Of a stretch of DNA of 64,000 nt, positions 51,727-61,277 are shown piece after piece. How positions within the stretch are numbered: position 1 is the stretch's first letter; the number at the start of each line of letters is the position of its first letter. The DNA comes from Clostridia bacterium (GTDB lineage Bacteria > Bacillota > DAOUPZ01), in contig DAOUPZ010000019.1 in the NCBI GenBank assembly GCA_030625885.1, forward strand, positions 1 through 64,000, in the 5' to 3' direction. A model generated the notes under the pieces. The model was not told the DNA's origin and did no database searches. It was given only the letters and a program-made list of their open reading frames with translations. A program made the translations under genes and the position numbers.

Positions 51727-52971
51727 ATGAAAAGAAAGATGATTTTAATGATGAGTCTTATGATTAGTTTATTAGCGTTTTGCGCAATTGGATTGGCTGA
51801 TGAAGGTCCTTCTATTGTCATTAATGGAACGATTTTGCCATGTGATGTGGCCCCTGTTGCACAGTCAGATGAAATGTTAGTTCCTTTACGAGCAATTTCA
51901 GAATCTTTAGGATGGGATCTTTTATGGGATGGTGAAAAACAGGAAATCACCATAATTAAGGGTGATGATGTAATGGTCGTTACCATTGGGAACACGGAAG
52001 CTACAGTTAATGGGAAAACAATTATTTTGCCTCAACAGCCAGTAATTGTAGAAGGGCATACGATACTGCCGTTAGAATTTATTCGCGAGGCGCTTGGGGC
52101 AGAAGCGAGTTGGGACGAGGCAAAACAGGTTTTTAACATTGATAAGTTAGAATATCGTGAAGATCTTTTGCCGGAAGAAATGCTGGCTAAATCTAACAAG
52201 ATTATGGCAGACACAAAGACGTATAAGTATCAGGGAAATTTTGATATGGACATATTTACCAGTTTCCCTCAGTCCGAAGATGGCCAAATTAAGATGGCCA
52301 TGGAAATGAATGGGCAGGCTCGTATGCCTGATGAATCTTATGTTTCGGTCAAATATAATTCAGTCAGCGACCCTAATTTTCCTCAGGAGATGTTAGCTCA
52401 ACCCACGGAAACCTATCTCAATAAAAATGTGATTTATCAACGGATGTTTGGCGGCCCATGGCAGAAAATGGACCTTGAAATTCCTGGAGAATTGATGAAT
52501 ATGAATAATAGCTTGCAGAATTCAAGTCCTCAGGAATATATTGACCAAATCAAACAATACGGTCTTTTCCCTGCTTATGCTGGAGATAAAACGATAGAAG
52601 GCCAGTCTTACTATGTTATTAAAGTTAAATTGGATGAGGAGAAGTACAAAGAGGTTATGAAAGCATCTATGGATTTAGCGAAACAGCAGGTGATGGATCA
52701 AACAGCAGAGCAGAATGAAGGAGAAGAGATGCCTGTTGATTTTGGACAGATGATCAGTCAGATGCTAGATTCCATGAGCATGAATTATGGTTATAAGATG
52801 TACGTTAATACGGATACTTATTTTATGGATCGTATCGATTTCGATGGTGCGGTAACCATGGCTCTTCCAGAACAAGCTACGATGCGTACGCATTTTACGG
52901 GGAGCATGAATATGTATGATATCAATCAACCAGTAGAAATGCCGGATGTTTCGGGGATTACTAATAACTAA
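51727..52971 (+). CDS. Secreted protein with copper-amine-oxidase N-terminal domain
   Basis: This 414-residue protein has an N-terminal signal peptide (MKRKMILMMSLMISLLAFCAIGLA). A copper-amine-oxidase N-terminal domain (about 28-135) follows, with SIVINGTILPCDVAP, MLVPLRAISESLGW and ILPLEFIREALGAEASWD. The rest (about 145-414) resembles the LppX/LprG-like fold of DUF6612 proteins. These domains are common on the surface of Clostridia; they are not amine oxidases. Its ligand is unknown. AAGGAGG precedes the start and a clear terminator follows. Confidence 0.85.
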   Translation: MKRKMILMMSLMISLLAFCAIGLADEGPSIVINGTILPCDVAPVAQSDEMLVPLRAISESLGWDLLWDGEKQEITIIKGDDVMVVTIGNTEATVNGKTIILPQQPVIVEGHTILPLEFIREALGAEASWDEAKQVFNIDKLEYREDLLPEEMLAKSNKIMADTKTYKYQGNFDMDIFTSFPQSEDGQIKMAMEMNGQARMPDESYVSVKYNSVSDPNFPQEMLAQPTETYLNKNVIYQRMFGGPWQKMDLEIPGELMNMNNSLQNSSPQEYIDQIKQYGLFPAYAGDKTIEGQSYYVIKVKLDEEKYKEVMKASMDLAKQQVMDQTAEQNEGEEMPVDFGQMISQMLDSMSMNYGYKMYVNTDTYFMDRIDFDGAVTMALPEQATMRTHFTGSMNMYDINQPVEMPDVSGITNN

Positions 52972-52977
52972 TATAAC

Positions 52978-53022
52978 AAAAGGTCAACCTATTAATAGAG
53001 GTTGACCTTTTACTTTTTTTGC
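52978..53022 (+). terminator. Terminator after the secreted protein
   Basis: AAAAGGTCAACCT pairs with AGGTTGACCTTTT, followed by a T-rich tail. Confidence 0.88.
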
Positions 53023-53066
53023 AGTCTTTCTGCATTCCATTAAAAACGGTGTCAGCTATTTTTATA

Positions 53067-53133
53067 TTGACAATCATCTTAAAAAAGGTTAGAATACAGA
53101 CAGTTAGAAACAAGACTATTAGAAATAAGACTA
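53067..53133 (+). promoter_or_regulatory. Promoter and tandem MarR operator
   Basis: TTGACA (53067-53072), a 17-nt spacer and TAGAAT (53090-53095) are followed by two head-to-tail 15-nt repeats, TTAGAAACAAGACTA (53104-53118) and TTAGAAATAAGACTA (53119-53133). They lie over the expected start, so the MarR protein probably represses its own operon there. Confidence 0.75.
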
Positions 53134-53151
53134 TCTTGGGAGGCGGATGAA

Positions 53152-53598
53152 TTGAATGAAGAAACTTTAAATCAGCTGCAAATGGCTCTAATGAAGTTAA
53201 TGCCCTTATATTCCCATAAAGTAGGAATTATCTTTAAGAAACGACATTCCCCCATATATGGCTGTAACCGTGCACAAAATAAGGCGCTTTTGATGCTCAA
53301 TTATCATCATAAGCTCATGTTATCTCAATTAGGAGAAGCGTTGGATATGCCTAAAGGCAGCTTGACAAGCATGGTTGACAGCTTAGAGCAAAAAGGACTT
53401 GTTTTTAGGGAAGCAGACCCCAAAGATCGGCGGAAAACGTATGTGGATTTGACGAATAAAGGGAAGGAATACATTGCGTTAAAAATGGCAGACTATAAAA
53501 ACCATTTAAAAGAACAATTGAATAAGCTAACCCTAGAAGAACAAGAAAAGTTTACTCAATCAGTGTATGATTTAGTAGATATGTTAATGAAAATGTAG
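53152..53598 (+). CDS. MarR family transcriptional regulator
   Basis: This 148-residue winged-helix repressor has a central helix-turn-helix (HHKLMLSQLGEALDMPKGSLTSMVDSLEQKGLV) and the typical wing EADPKDRRKTYVDLT. The start is TTG at 53152 after GGGAGGCGG. It lies 12 nt before a MATE pump gene, so it likely represses its own operon until a toxic ligand is bound. Tandem repeats in the leader are the likely operator. Confidence 0.92.
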   Translation: MNEETLNQLQMALMKLMPLYSHKVGIIFKKRHSPIYGCNRAQNKALLMLNYHHKLMLSQLGEALDMPKGSLTSMVDSLEQKGLVFREADPKDRRKTYVDLTNKGKEYIALKMADYKNHLKEQLNKLTLEEQEKFTQSVYDLVDMLMKM

Positions 53599-53610
53599 AG
53601 GAGAGAAGTA

Positions 53611-54996
53611 ATGACTAAATCTCGTGAAAGTTTGTTAAATGATAAAATTACAAGCCTGCTAATAAAGTTCTCTGCGCCTGCCATGGTAGGGATGATGGTG
53701 AACGCGTTATACAATTTGGTGGATACGATCTTTGTAGGTAAGGGGGTTGGCACACTAGCTATTACCGCTTTAGCAGTTGCTTTTCCCATTCAGATGGTGA
53801 TGATGGCGATTGCACAGACGGTTGGCATCGGATCGGCATCCATTATTTCCCGTGCTTTGGGTGCGGGTGATAATGAGAAGGCAGATGAGGTTGTGGGGGG
53901 TGCTATTGCCCTGAATTTAGTTTCTACCTTGATATTTGTTATTTTAGGTTTGGTATTTTTAAATCCCCTTTTGCGTTTATTCGGTGCATCGGAAACAGTT
54001 CTGCCCTATGCACGAGAATACATGCAGGTAATTTTTGTAGGGATGGTCTTTTTTGCTTTTTCGATGAGTTCTAATAACTTTATTAGAGCAGAAGGCAATG
54101 CGAAGATGGCGATGTATAGTATGATTTTAGGGGCTGTCTCTAATATGATTTTGGATCCAATCCTGATATTTGGTTTTAAAATGGGTGTTCAAGGGGCGGC
54201 CATTGCTACGGTTACATCACAAATATTATCTACTCTCTTTATTATTCTTTATTTTACTTCAGGGAAAAGCGCCCTTGCATTGCGATTTCAAGATATTCGT
54301 CTTAAAAAGCAGTTATCTCAGGAGATTATTAAGGTGGGTTCAGCTTCATTTGCGCGTCAAATTTCAGGTAGTATTATAGCTGTTATTGTGAATAATAGTT
54401 TGCTGTATTATGGTGGTGATATGGCCATTGCGATTATGGGTGTTTCGATGCGTTTGTTGATGTTTCTCGTTATGCCTATTTTTGGTATTGTGCAAGGATT
54501 TCAGCCAATTGTCGGTTTTAATTACGGCGCCAGGCAATTCGGGCGGGTAAAAGAAGCCTTAAAAACAGCCAGTTTATTTGCGACGGGGTATGTATTTATC
54601 GGATTTTTGGTTATTATGATCTGGCCGCAAGCCATGTTAAGCATTTTTAGTAATGATGTAGAATTAATACAAGCAGGGACTACCCCCTTACGAATCATGA
54701 ATGTTTTTTTGCCGCTTATTGGGATTCAAGTATTAGCAGCGAGTCTTTTTCAGGCGATTGGTAAGTCAAAGCCTGCACTAATTTTGACCATGTCCCGGCA
54801 AATTATCTTTTTCATTCCTATTGTATTGATATTACCCTTGTTTTTTAAACTAACCGGTGTATGGATGGCGACACCTGCTGCTGATTTGCTTTCATTTATT
54901 GTTACAGGTATTTGGGTGATGAAAGAAATGCGATTGTTGGATGAGCAAGAGGAAAAGGAAACGGGAGGCTATAATCCTGCTTTAAATGAAGGATAG
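53611..54996 (+). CDS. MATE family multidrug efflux transporter
   Basis: This 461-residue MATE transporter has about twelve membrane helices. The two repeated halves show FSAPAMVGMMVNALYNLVDTIFVGKGVGTLAI and the second-half block IFGIVQGFQPIVGFNYGA, typical of the DinF/NorM type. Members export drugs or dyes with Na+ or H+. It is 12 nt after the MarR gene and presumably under its control. It is followed by a low-complexity repeat region with a bidirectional stem. Confidence 0.94.
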   Translation: MTKSRESLLNDKITSLLIKFSAPAMVGMMVNALYNLVDTIFVGKGVGTLAITALAVAFPIQMVMMAIAQTVGIGSASIISRALGAGDNEKADEVVGGAIALNLVSTLIFVILGLVFLNPLLRLFGASETVLPYAREYMQVIFVGMVFFAFSMSSNNFIRAEGNAKMAMYSMILGAVSNMILDPILIFGFKMGVQGAAIATVTSQILSTLFIILYFTSGKSALALRFQDIRLKKQLSQEIIKVGSASFARQISGSIIAVIVNNSLLYYGGDMAIAIMGVSMRLLMFLVMPIFGIVQGFQPIVGFNYGARQFGRVKEALKTASLFATGYVFIGFLVIMIWPQAMLSIFSNDVELIQAGTTPLRIMNVFLPLIGIQVLAASLFQAIGKSKPALILTMSRQIIFFIPIVLILPLFFKLTGVWMATPAADLLSFIVTGIWVMKEMRLLDEQEEKETGGYNPALNEG

Positions 54997-55000
54997 TAAA

Positions 55001-55030
55001 GCAGGTAGGAAACAGCAGGTAGCAGGTAGG
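55001..55030. repeat. Short GCAGGTAGG-type repeat
   Basis: Three near-copies of GCAGGTAG in 30 nt match, in reverse orientation, the repeat at 31520-31550. It lies right after the MATE stop codon, followed by AAGCTAAAAG-rich sequence. Confidence 0.65.
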
Positions 55031-55068
55031 AAAAAACTAAAAGAAGCTAAAAGCTAAAGGATTAAGGC

Positions 55069-55117
55069 CTAAAGCAAAAGACAAAACTAAAAATATTTTT
55101 TTATCTTTTGCTTTTAG
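55069..55117. terminator. Bidirectional terminator between convergent genes
   Basis: CTAAAGCAAAAGA pairs with TCTTTTGCTTTTAG, with one bulge, around an A/T-rich loop. It separates the convergent MATE and DUF1385 genes. Confidence 0.6.
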
Positions 55118-55119
55118 CT

Positions 55120-55887
55120 TTAAGCTAATATCTCACTTTCTAAAGTAAGAAGTGTTTGCAGGCCTTGCTGTGCTACCAGGAGTTGTTCTCCTGTGGGCTC
55201 TTTAGTCGTAAGATATTGGAGAGCGCCTCCTAGGGTGTTGCTCCAGCGTAAACATCTGTAGTTTCTTTTTTTCAGTGCTGCAGCAATGACGATAGAACAT
55301 ATAAAGGATATCGTATCAGGGATATGAAAGGCGTAAGTGAATATAAGAAAGAGAGGCAGGACTAGAAAAATTAAGACAGAGCCGCAGCGATTATGGATAC
55401 GGCTTTGTTTTGCTATATTTTGGTAGGTTAACGGCAATCCAATTTCACTGCAAGCAATCGATTTATGTTCAGCACCATGATACATACGGCCTGTATTGAT
55501 TCGTTGGGGGATTTTGAGCCATAACCCCAATAGGATCAAAAACAATCCTTTAGCGCTTTCCAGTAGACCGACATTGAAAGTTCCTTGTATGAAAGCATGG
55601 TAACTCTTTAGTAAAAATTCAAAGCTGCCGGTAATCCAGAGTTCAACGAATAGTAAAAAGAGGAATGTATATAAAAATTGGATATGCAAAAATATACTCA
55701 GGAGGCTGGCTGGTATTTTGAGAAAACGATTGTTTTTCATCCATTGCAGCCATCTGGGAACAGGTTTTACCTTTGTAATAATTTGTCCTTTGCGCCAGTA
55801 GCTAAACACACTGTAACGCTGACTAAAGAAGCCAATACCACGATTCAGAAGGGCTACTCCAGAAATTTTATGAGCTTGATTTGACAT
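55120..55887 (-). CDS. DUF1385 family membrane protein
   Basis: This 255-residue membrane protein of the DUF1385 (YqhQ-like) family has about four membrane helices. The hallmark is RMYHGAEHKSIACSE near residue 135, followed by RIHNRCGSVLIF. It is shorter at the N-terminus than typical members (about 300 aa) and lacks part of the usual MEGVMMR segment; here SGVALLNRGIGFF takes its place. It is alone on the minus strand. Function unknown. Confidence 0.82.
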   Translation of the reverse strand: MSNQAHKISGVALLNRGIGFFSQRYSVFSYWRKGQIITKVKPVPRWLQWMKNNRFLKIPASLLSIFLHIQFLYTFLFLLFVELWITGSFEFLLKSYHAFIQGTFNVGLLESAKGLFLILLGLWLKIPQRINTGRMYHGAEHKSIACSEIGLPLTYQNIAKQSRIHNRCGSVLIFLVLPLFLIFTYAFHIPDTISFICSIVIAAALKKRNYRCLRWSNTLGGALQYLTTKEPTGEQLLVAQQGLQTLLTLESEILA

Positions 55888-56273
55888 AATAGAATCTCCT
55901 TTATTCTATTAGAAAGCATAAGTTATAGTTATGTGACATTAGAGTTAAATTAATTATTAGCAAAAGAATGTTGATCCTGATATGATCTTATTTTTTATCT
56001 ATAAGGGTTTATCTTTTTAACTGTAAACTGTCCACTATCAACTGTCAACTGAAAAACGGTTAAGCCGTTTTTCTTATTATACCCATTTTCACAAGGATTT
56101 GGAACACATACCCATTATTAAACATATAATAAAATTATAATTACGAGTCAAGATCATGAAAAAGGATGTTGCTTTTGATTGTGGATTTTGCTATACTTAA
56201 GTAAGTTGTACGGTAGCATGGTGGTTAGGCCACTCGTAGAAAAAAACAGATGTAGAATGGGAGGATGGTAGAA
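55888..56273. other. Divergent gap with simple repeat
   Basis: This gap contains the AACTGTC repeat with hairpin (56010-56078) and, at about 56213-56236, a GTGGTTAGGCCAC hairpin just before the symporter gene. No gene was seen. Confidence 0.5.
56010..56078 (+). repeat. AACTGTC simple repeat with hairpin, copy 2
   Basis: The sequence is nearly the same as at 44485-44546 (AACTGT repeats with CCACTATC between) but ends with an AAAACGGTTAAGCCGTTTTT stem instead of AAAACAGTC. Confidence 0.68.
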
Positions 56274-57767
56274 ATGAAGGTTTTTTTGTTGTGTCTTTAT
56301 GTAGGTGCTATTATCGGAGTGAGCATTTTTAGTGCTAGGAAAACGTCTAGTTTGAACGATTTTGTTCTCGGGGGGCGTTCGATTGGTCCTTGGATGTCTG
56401 CTTTTGCGTATGGCACCACTTATTTTTCTGCAGTGCTTATTATTGGTTATGCAGGAAAAATTGGATGGAGTTTTGGACTTGGTGCATTGTTGATTGCGCT
56501 GGGAAATGGATTTGTAGGGAGTTTTTTAGCTTGGAAAGTGCTGGCGCGGAAAACGCGGGAGATGACAGAACGACTCAATGTGATGACCATGCCCGAATTT
56601 TTGGAAGCGCGTTATGATAGTAAGCCGCTTAAGGTGGTATCAGCACTGATTATATTTATATTTTTAGTTCCGTACTCTGCTTCCGTATTTATGGGTTTAA
56701 GTTACTTATTTCAGGAAATATTTCATATTCCATATATTCAAACGTTGATTGGTATGGCTGCCCTGACAGCACTTTACCTAGTAGCGGGTGGGTATTTTGC
56801 GATTAACTTACTGGATTTTATTCAGGCAATTATCATGTTGATTGGCGTAAGCTTAATGGTATTTTTTGTGATGATTCATCCTAATGTGGGGGGCATCACG
56901 GGTTTAATTGAAAAGATTCCTCAGTTGCCGCTGCCACAGGGAGGCCAAGGGTGGTTGTCACTTATTTCACTTGTGATTTTAACCAGCTTAGGTTCTTGGG
57001 GACTGCCACAAATGATTCTTAAATTTTATGCCATTAAAGATGAGAAATCAATCAGTATCGCAACGATTGTATCAACCTTGTTTGCATTTATCATTACCTT
57101 TGCTGCTTATTTTACAGGTTCTTTAACGCATTTGTTTTTCGAGGAATTACCCGTTTTCAATGGTATTAGCACACCTGATTTATTGATGCCGCAATTATTT
57201 AATCAGGTATTACCAGAGTTTGTAGCGGTATTGATTTTAATTTTAGTCTTATCGGCATCCATGTCTACCCTTTCTTCGTTAGTCATGGTTTCCAGTTCCG
57301 CCATTGTGGTTGACTTGCTTAAGGGTTATCTTGCTCCTAATATGCGGCAACACCGTTCTGTATTATATATGCGGATACTTTGCTTTATCTTTGTGATTCT
57401 ATCCTTGTATCTAGCGCTTAAGCCCAATATTATTTTATCTTTAATGGCTCTTTCTTGGGGGACAGTGGCAGGTTCTTTCCTGGCAATATACCTTTATGGG
57501 TTGTATTGGCAAGGGGCTACCAAAGTAGGGGCATGGTCTGGATTAATTTCCGGTTTCGGAATATCCATTGGATTAACGCTTATCTTAGGATCAAAGTTTA
57601 TCCCAATGGCAGGATCCTTAGCGATGTTGGTACCGCTGGCTGTCGTACCTGCTGTTAGTGCAATAACTCGTCCATATGGGGAAAGCCATTTGAAGCATGT
57701 ATTTGGAGAGCGTTTTCGTGGTAAAGAGAAGGCGATGCACGAAAGTGAAGAATACAGTATTGGGTAG
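56274..57767 (+). CDS. Sodium:solute symporter family protein
   Basis: This 497-residue SSS-family transporter has about thirteen membrane helices, with SLNDFVLGGRSIGPWMSAFAYGTTYFSAV near the N-terminus and ALSWGTVAGSFLAIYLYGLYWQG late in the protein. It resembles the PutP/PanF branch and carries substrate in with Na+. The substrate cannot be read. The ATG at 56274 lies 9 nt after GGGAGG; an earlier ATG at 56265 abuts that site. A terminator follows. Confidence 0.9.
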   Translation: MKVFLLCLYVGAIIGVSIFSARKTSSLNDFVLGGRSIGPWMSAFAYGTTYFSAVLIIGYAGKIGWSFGLGALLIALGNGFVGSFLAWKVLARKTREMTERLNVMTMPEFLEARYDSKPLKVVSALIIFIFLVPYSASVFMGLSYLFQEIFHIPYIQTLIGMAALTALYLVAGGYFAINLLDFIQAIIMLIGVSLMVFFVMIHPNVGGITGLIEKIPQLPLPQGGQGWLSLISLVILTSLGSWGLPQMILKFYAIKDEKSISIATIVSTLFAFIITFAAYFTGSLTHLFFEELPVFNGISTPDLLMPQLFNQVLPEFVAVLILILVLSASMSTLSSLVMVSSSAIVVDLLKGYLAPNMRQHRSVLYMRILCFIFVILSLYLALKPNIILSLMALSWGTVAGSFLAIYLYGLYWQGATKVGAWSGLISGFGISIGLTLILGSKFIPMAGSLAMLVPLAVVPAVSAITRPYGESHLKHVFGERFRGKEKAMHESEEYSIG

Positions 57768-57789
57768 AAAATTAATAGGATATAACAAG

Positions 57790-57819
57790 AGGCCTGATTG
57801 AAATACTCAGGCCTTTTTT
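57790..57819 (+). terminator. Terminator after the symporter
   Basis: AGGCCTGA pairs with TCAGGCCT over 9 nt and is followed by Ts. Confidence 0.88.
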
Positions 57820-57888
57820 GAATTTCTTTGTCATTTATACCGCTATTAAGATATAATAATAGAGTAAGCAACGAAAGGAGGGGGTATT

Positions 57889-58221
57889 ATGTATATTACA
57901 GCAGAACAAAAAATTGTGGCATCTATCTGTCACTTGGGTGGGCTATTAATGGCAATGCCTATTTTGGTTCCTCTTGTTGTTTTTTTAGTAACAACGGATT
58001 CATTTATGCGAGTTCAAGCAAAAGAAGCACTTTTCTTTCAGATTGGGTTGGTTATTGCGGGGGTAGCAGTCAGTATCTTAATGCTTTTGTTAGTAGGCTT
58101 CTTATTGGTACCGGTATTAGCCGTAATAGGGTTAATTTTACCAGTTATTGCTACGATTAACATCTGGAAACAAAGGGATTATTCTTATCCCATTACAGGT
58201 AAATATGCGCGTTTGCCTTAA
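57889..58221 (+). CDS. DUF4870 family small membrane protein
   Basis: This 110-residue protein has about three membrane helices. The pattern ICHLGGLLMAMPILVPLVVFL ... RVQAKEALFFQIG ... VIGLILPVIATINIWKQRDYSYPI is that of DUF4870 (Tic20-like) proteins. It follows AAAGGAGGGGG and is flanked by terminators, so it is a single-gene unit. Function unknown. Confidence 0.85.
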   Translation: MYITAEQKIVASICHLGGLLMAMPILVPLVVFLVTTDSFMRVQAKEALFFQIGLVIAGVAVSILMLLLVGFLLVPVLAVIGLILPVIATINIWKQRDYSYPITGKYARLP

Positions 58222-58424
58222 GGCGTATCAACTTCTTGGTGGATTTGAAACACATCAAGAAGTTTCTTTTTGTTTTTTGTCGCTTCCAGCAGATGGATAT
58301 GATAAAATAATATTCGTTGAAAACAAGTGTATAACCTGTGGCTTTCATCATATACTACAAATAATCTTTGAATTTTCATATATATAAAGTACGAGATCAA
58401 AATTATACATAGCGAGGTAAGTTT

Positions 58425-59240
58425 ATGAAGGGAAAAGTGGATAAGTGTTTACCGATTGGTGTTTTTGATTCCGGGGTGGGGGGTATTAGTGTTTTGGCAG
58501 AATTATCAAAGCAACTTCCCCAGGAGCATTTTATTTATTTCGGGGACTCACTTAATGCACCCTATGGGGTAAGGCCGCCAATTGAGATTCGACAGCTTAC
58601 TTTTAAGGCAGTGAAGTTTTTAACTGATAAAGGAATAAAAGCATTGGTGGTAGCATGTAATACAGCTACCAGCGCTGCAATTCATCTTCTCCGCCAGGAG
58701 CTTTCCATTCCAGTTATTGGAATGGAGCCGGCTTTAAAACCTGCCGTGTCCTTGGGACGGCAGGGTAAAATTGTTGTAATGGCAACACCTTTGACATTAA
58801 AGGAGAAAAAGTTTTCCAATTTATTAAATCGTTTCAAAGATGAAGCGGATGTGATTACATTACCTTGTCCCGGTCTAGTCGAATTAGTAGAGCGTGGTAT
58901 GATTCAAGATGAAGCCATTACACAGTATTTGACGGAGCTGTTTGCAGCACTTAATTTCAGGGAAGTGGCTGCAGTGGTATTAGGATGTACGCATTATGTG
59001 TTTGTGAAAGGGCAGATTAAGCAAATGATTGGAAAGGATACTTGCGTTTTAGACGGCAATTGTGGTACAGTAAAACACTTAAAACAAGTCCTGGAACAAA
59101 ATGATCTGAGGCTATTACCTTTAAGTGAGAAAAGGGATACAGAAGAACAGATTAAACTTTTTACGTCAGGTAATGAAATAGAAAAGCTGCCCTTGTTCAA
59201 GCAGTTGTTAGAGATGGGGTTAAAGCAAAGTGCGAATTAA
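58425..59240 (+). CDS. murI: Glutamate racemase
   Basis: MurI makes D-glutamate for peptidoglycan. The 271-residue protein has the two catalytic cysteines in VVACNTATSAA near residue 79 and LGCTHYVFV near 189. It also has the N-terminal PIGVFDSGVGGISVLAEL and FGDSLNAPYG motifs. The start follows GAGGTAAG. A terminator lies downstream. Confidence 0.97.
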   Translation: MKGKVDKCLPIGVFDSGVGGISVLAELSKQLPQEHFIYFGDSLNAPYGVRPPIEIRQLTFKAVKFLTDKGIKALVVACNTATSAAIHLLRQELSIPVIGMEPALKPAVSLGRQGKIVVMATPLTLKEKKFSNLLNRFKDEADVITLPCPGLVELVERGMIQDEAITQYLTELFAALNFREVAAVVLGCTHYVFVKGQIKQMIGKDTCVLDGNCGTVKHLKQVLEQNDLRLLPLSEKRDTEEQIKLFTSGNEIEKLPLFKQLLEMGLKQSAN

Positions 59241-59267
59241 TATAATTTGTGAAAATAGGTGGATAAG

Positions 59268-59305
59268 AAAGATTTTATCGCACAAGGATAAAATCTTTCT
59301 TTTTT
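59268..59305 (+). terminator. Terminator after murI
   Basis: AAGATTTTATC pairs perfectly with GATAAAATCTT and is followed by a T-run. Confidence 0.9.
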
Positions 59306-59393
59306 TATAAAAAAGTAATATGATATAAGAGGAATGACTTAAGGTTATTTTGGAATGGATGTAATATAAATTATCAGGAAAGAGGTTATCGGG

Positions 59394-60581
59394 ATGCAGT
59401 TTGAAAAAGATCCGGTTTTAAAGAAATATAGTTTCTATATTATCATAACAGCTATAGGGGTTTTTATTTCTTTTTTTATAATTAAGGACTTTTATACAAT
59501 TTCTACAATTTTGCTTAATGGAGTGAGCCGTTTCCTAAAAGTGATTACACCTTTGACGACAGGACTTATTTTAGCTTATATTTTGAGCAGGCCGCTTAAG
59601 CAGATTGAAAAGTTTTATAGCATGATTTCTTTCAGTCGTAAAATTAAATGGGGGAAAAAAGACCGCTCGTTTCCTAATCCCTTGAATCGCACATTAAGTA
59701 TTATAACGTTATATTTAATAATCATCTTAATATTTATTCTTATAGGTATTTTTGTGATTCCACAACTTTCTAATAATATTCGTCAGTTATCCGGTATTCT
59801 CTCTGATACGTCTCATTCTATGGATGAAAATATTGAGAAAGGGTTAACTTGGCTGGAAAAAGCATCTATTCCGATTGATACTCAGGATGCAAAAAAGATG
59901 CTGACACAACTTTCGGATTGGTCTTCTAGTTTTGGCAGCAGTCTTCTTCTGGCGTTGAAAGTATTTTCAGTGAGAGTATTAAATATCTTTTTGGCTATTG
60001 TTATTACTTTTTATATTCTTCAGAGTAAAGAACGTATTGCATATAAAATAAGGGACATTGCCCTATTATATTTTAAGCCGGGTACTGTAAAGCATGTTGA
60101 AGGTTTCTTAGAAGATGTTGATCATGTTTTGGGACGATTTATTATCGGGGTGATTACGGATGCTTTTATCATTGGGACGACAGCGACGATTATTCTTACC
60201 TTTTTAGATCATAACTTTGCCGTTTTAGGGGGAATGATTGTGGGATGTACTAATGTTGTTCCTTATTTTGGCCCCATTATTGGAGGGGGTATTGCGGCTA
60301 CTTTAGGTTTGTTGCAGGGCACAAGTAAGGCCGTAGCAACACTTTTGTTCATTCTGGCGCTGCAGCAGATTGACGGCAATATATTACAACCGCGTATTGT
60401 AGGCAAGAAGGTAGGTCTAGATCCTTTGTTTGTAATTCTCGCGGTGATTGTTTTTGGGCGTTACTGGGGTTTTAAGGGAATGGTGATCGCGGTGCCAACG
60501 ATGGCAGTCATAAAAGTCATTATCATAAAAATTATCAATCATCGTAAAACGACAATTAATACAAGAACAGGGCATATTTAA
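59394..60581 (+). CDS. AI-2E family transporter (YtvI/PerM)
   Basis: This 395-residue membrane protein of the AI-2E (UPF0118) family has about seven membrane helices and an amphipathic region in the first half. Typical blocks are TTGLILAYILSRPLKQIE, FVIPQLSNNIRQL, the VVPYFGPIIGGGIAATLGLL segment and LQQIDGNILQPRIVGKKVGLDPLFVILAVIVFG. Members export small molecules or sodium; the substrate here is unknown. An unknown small coiled-coil gene follows. Confidence 0.92.
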   Translation: MQFEKDPVLKKYSFYIIITAIGVFISFFIIKDFYTISTILLNGVSRFLKVITPLTTGLILAYILSRPLKQIEKFYSMISFSRKIKWGKKDRSFPNPLNRTLSIITLYLIIILIFILIGIFVIPQLSNNIRQLSGILSDTSHSMDENIEKGLTWLEKASIPIDTQDAKKMLTQLSDWSSSFGSSLLLALKVFSVRVLNIFLAIVITFYILQSKERIAYKIRDIALLYFKPGTVKHVEGFLEDVDHVLGRFIIGVITDAFIIGTTATIILTFLDHNFAVLGGMIVGCTNVVPYFGPIIGGGIAATLGLLQGTSKAVATLLFILALQQIDGNILQPRIVGKKVGLDPLFVILAVIVFGRYWGFKGMVIAVPTMAVIKVIIIKIINHRKTTINTRTGHI

Positions 60582-60673
60582 GATTTTTTTGTGTCACTTT
60601 ATGATCACTTCTTTCATACTATGTAAACAGATATATATGTTTATTTACCGGGTAGGGAAGGAGGGGTATTAGA

Positions 60674-61135
60674 ATGGTTAAGGGAAAAGAAGAAAATAGC
60701 GGGAAGAAAAAAGATTATGTAATGACTATTAATCAAATTGTATCCCGTTTAACTGAGGGAACAGAGCGCATGACCTCTATTCTTGATGCAGTGACCAAAA
60801 TAGCAGAACAAGGGGATCAGGTTAAGGGCAAAGTGAAAAAGCAGAGCGATATTAAAAAGCTTCTGAAGCAGAGACGATTTAACCGGGAAGTAGGCCGTTT
60901 ACAGAGGATGGCAAAGGATACGAGCCGTTCAACACAGCAAATGGCTCTTTTAATTAATGCCTTAAATGAAATGATTCTTAATCCACAAAAAGAAACAAAT
61001 GAAAGCGTAGAGTTTGAGACAGATGCAGCAGATTTAGAAAGCTCAGATCATAAGGAAGCGGAAAGCGTACAAGCAGAAACGAAGGAAGAGATTCCTGTGG
61101 TTGAAGGAGAAGTGATTCCCCCTCAAAACGAGTAA
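60674..61135 (+). CDS. Unknown charged 153-residue protein
   Basis: No family was recognised. The protein is highly charged. It has a basic first two-thirds (VKGKVKKQSDIKKLLKQRRFNREVGRLQRM) that should be helical, and an acidic C-terminal tail (about 115-153, rich in Glu and Asp). No membrane helix or signal is seen. A GAAGGAGGGG site precedes the ATG. A terminator lies just downstream. Confidence 0.65.
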   Translation: MVKGKEENSGKKKDYVMTINQIVSRLTEGTERMTSILDAVTKIAEQGDQVKGKVKKQSDIKKLLKQRRFNREVGRLQRMAKDTSRSTQQMALLINALNEMILNPQKETNESVEFETDAADLESSDHKEAESVQAETKEEIPVVEGEVIPPQNE

Positions 61136-61151
61136 TATTAGGGAAAAGAAA

Positions 61152-61180
61152 AGACAGGTTAATCAGCCTGTTTTTCTTTT
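61152..61180 (+). terminator. Terminator after the charged protein
   Basis: ACAGG pairs with CCTGT with an inner AT stem, then T-rich sequence. Confidence 0.7.
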
Positions 61181-61277
61181 TTGCTTTTTAGCAAGAAAAG
61201 GATAGCGTGTTTTGAACCATGATCTTTTGGGAAAGTATGTATCATATAGTATAATAATGAGCAGGGGAGGCTTTAGG

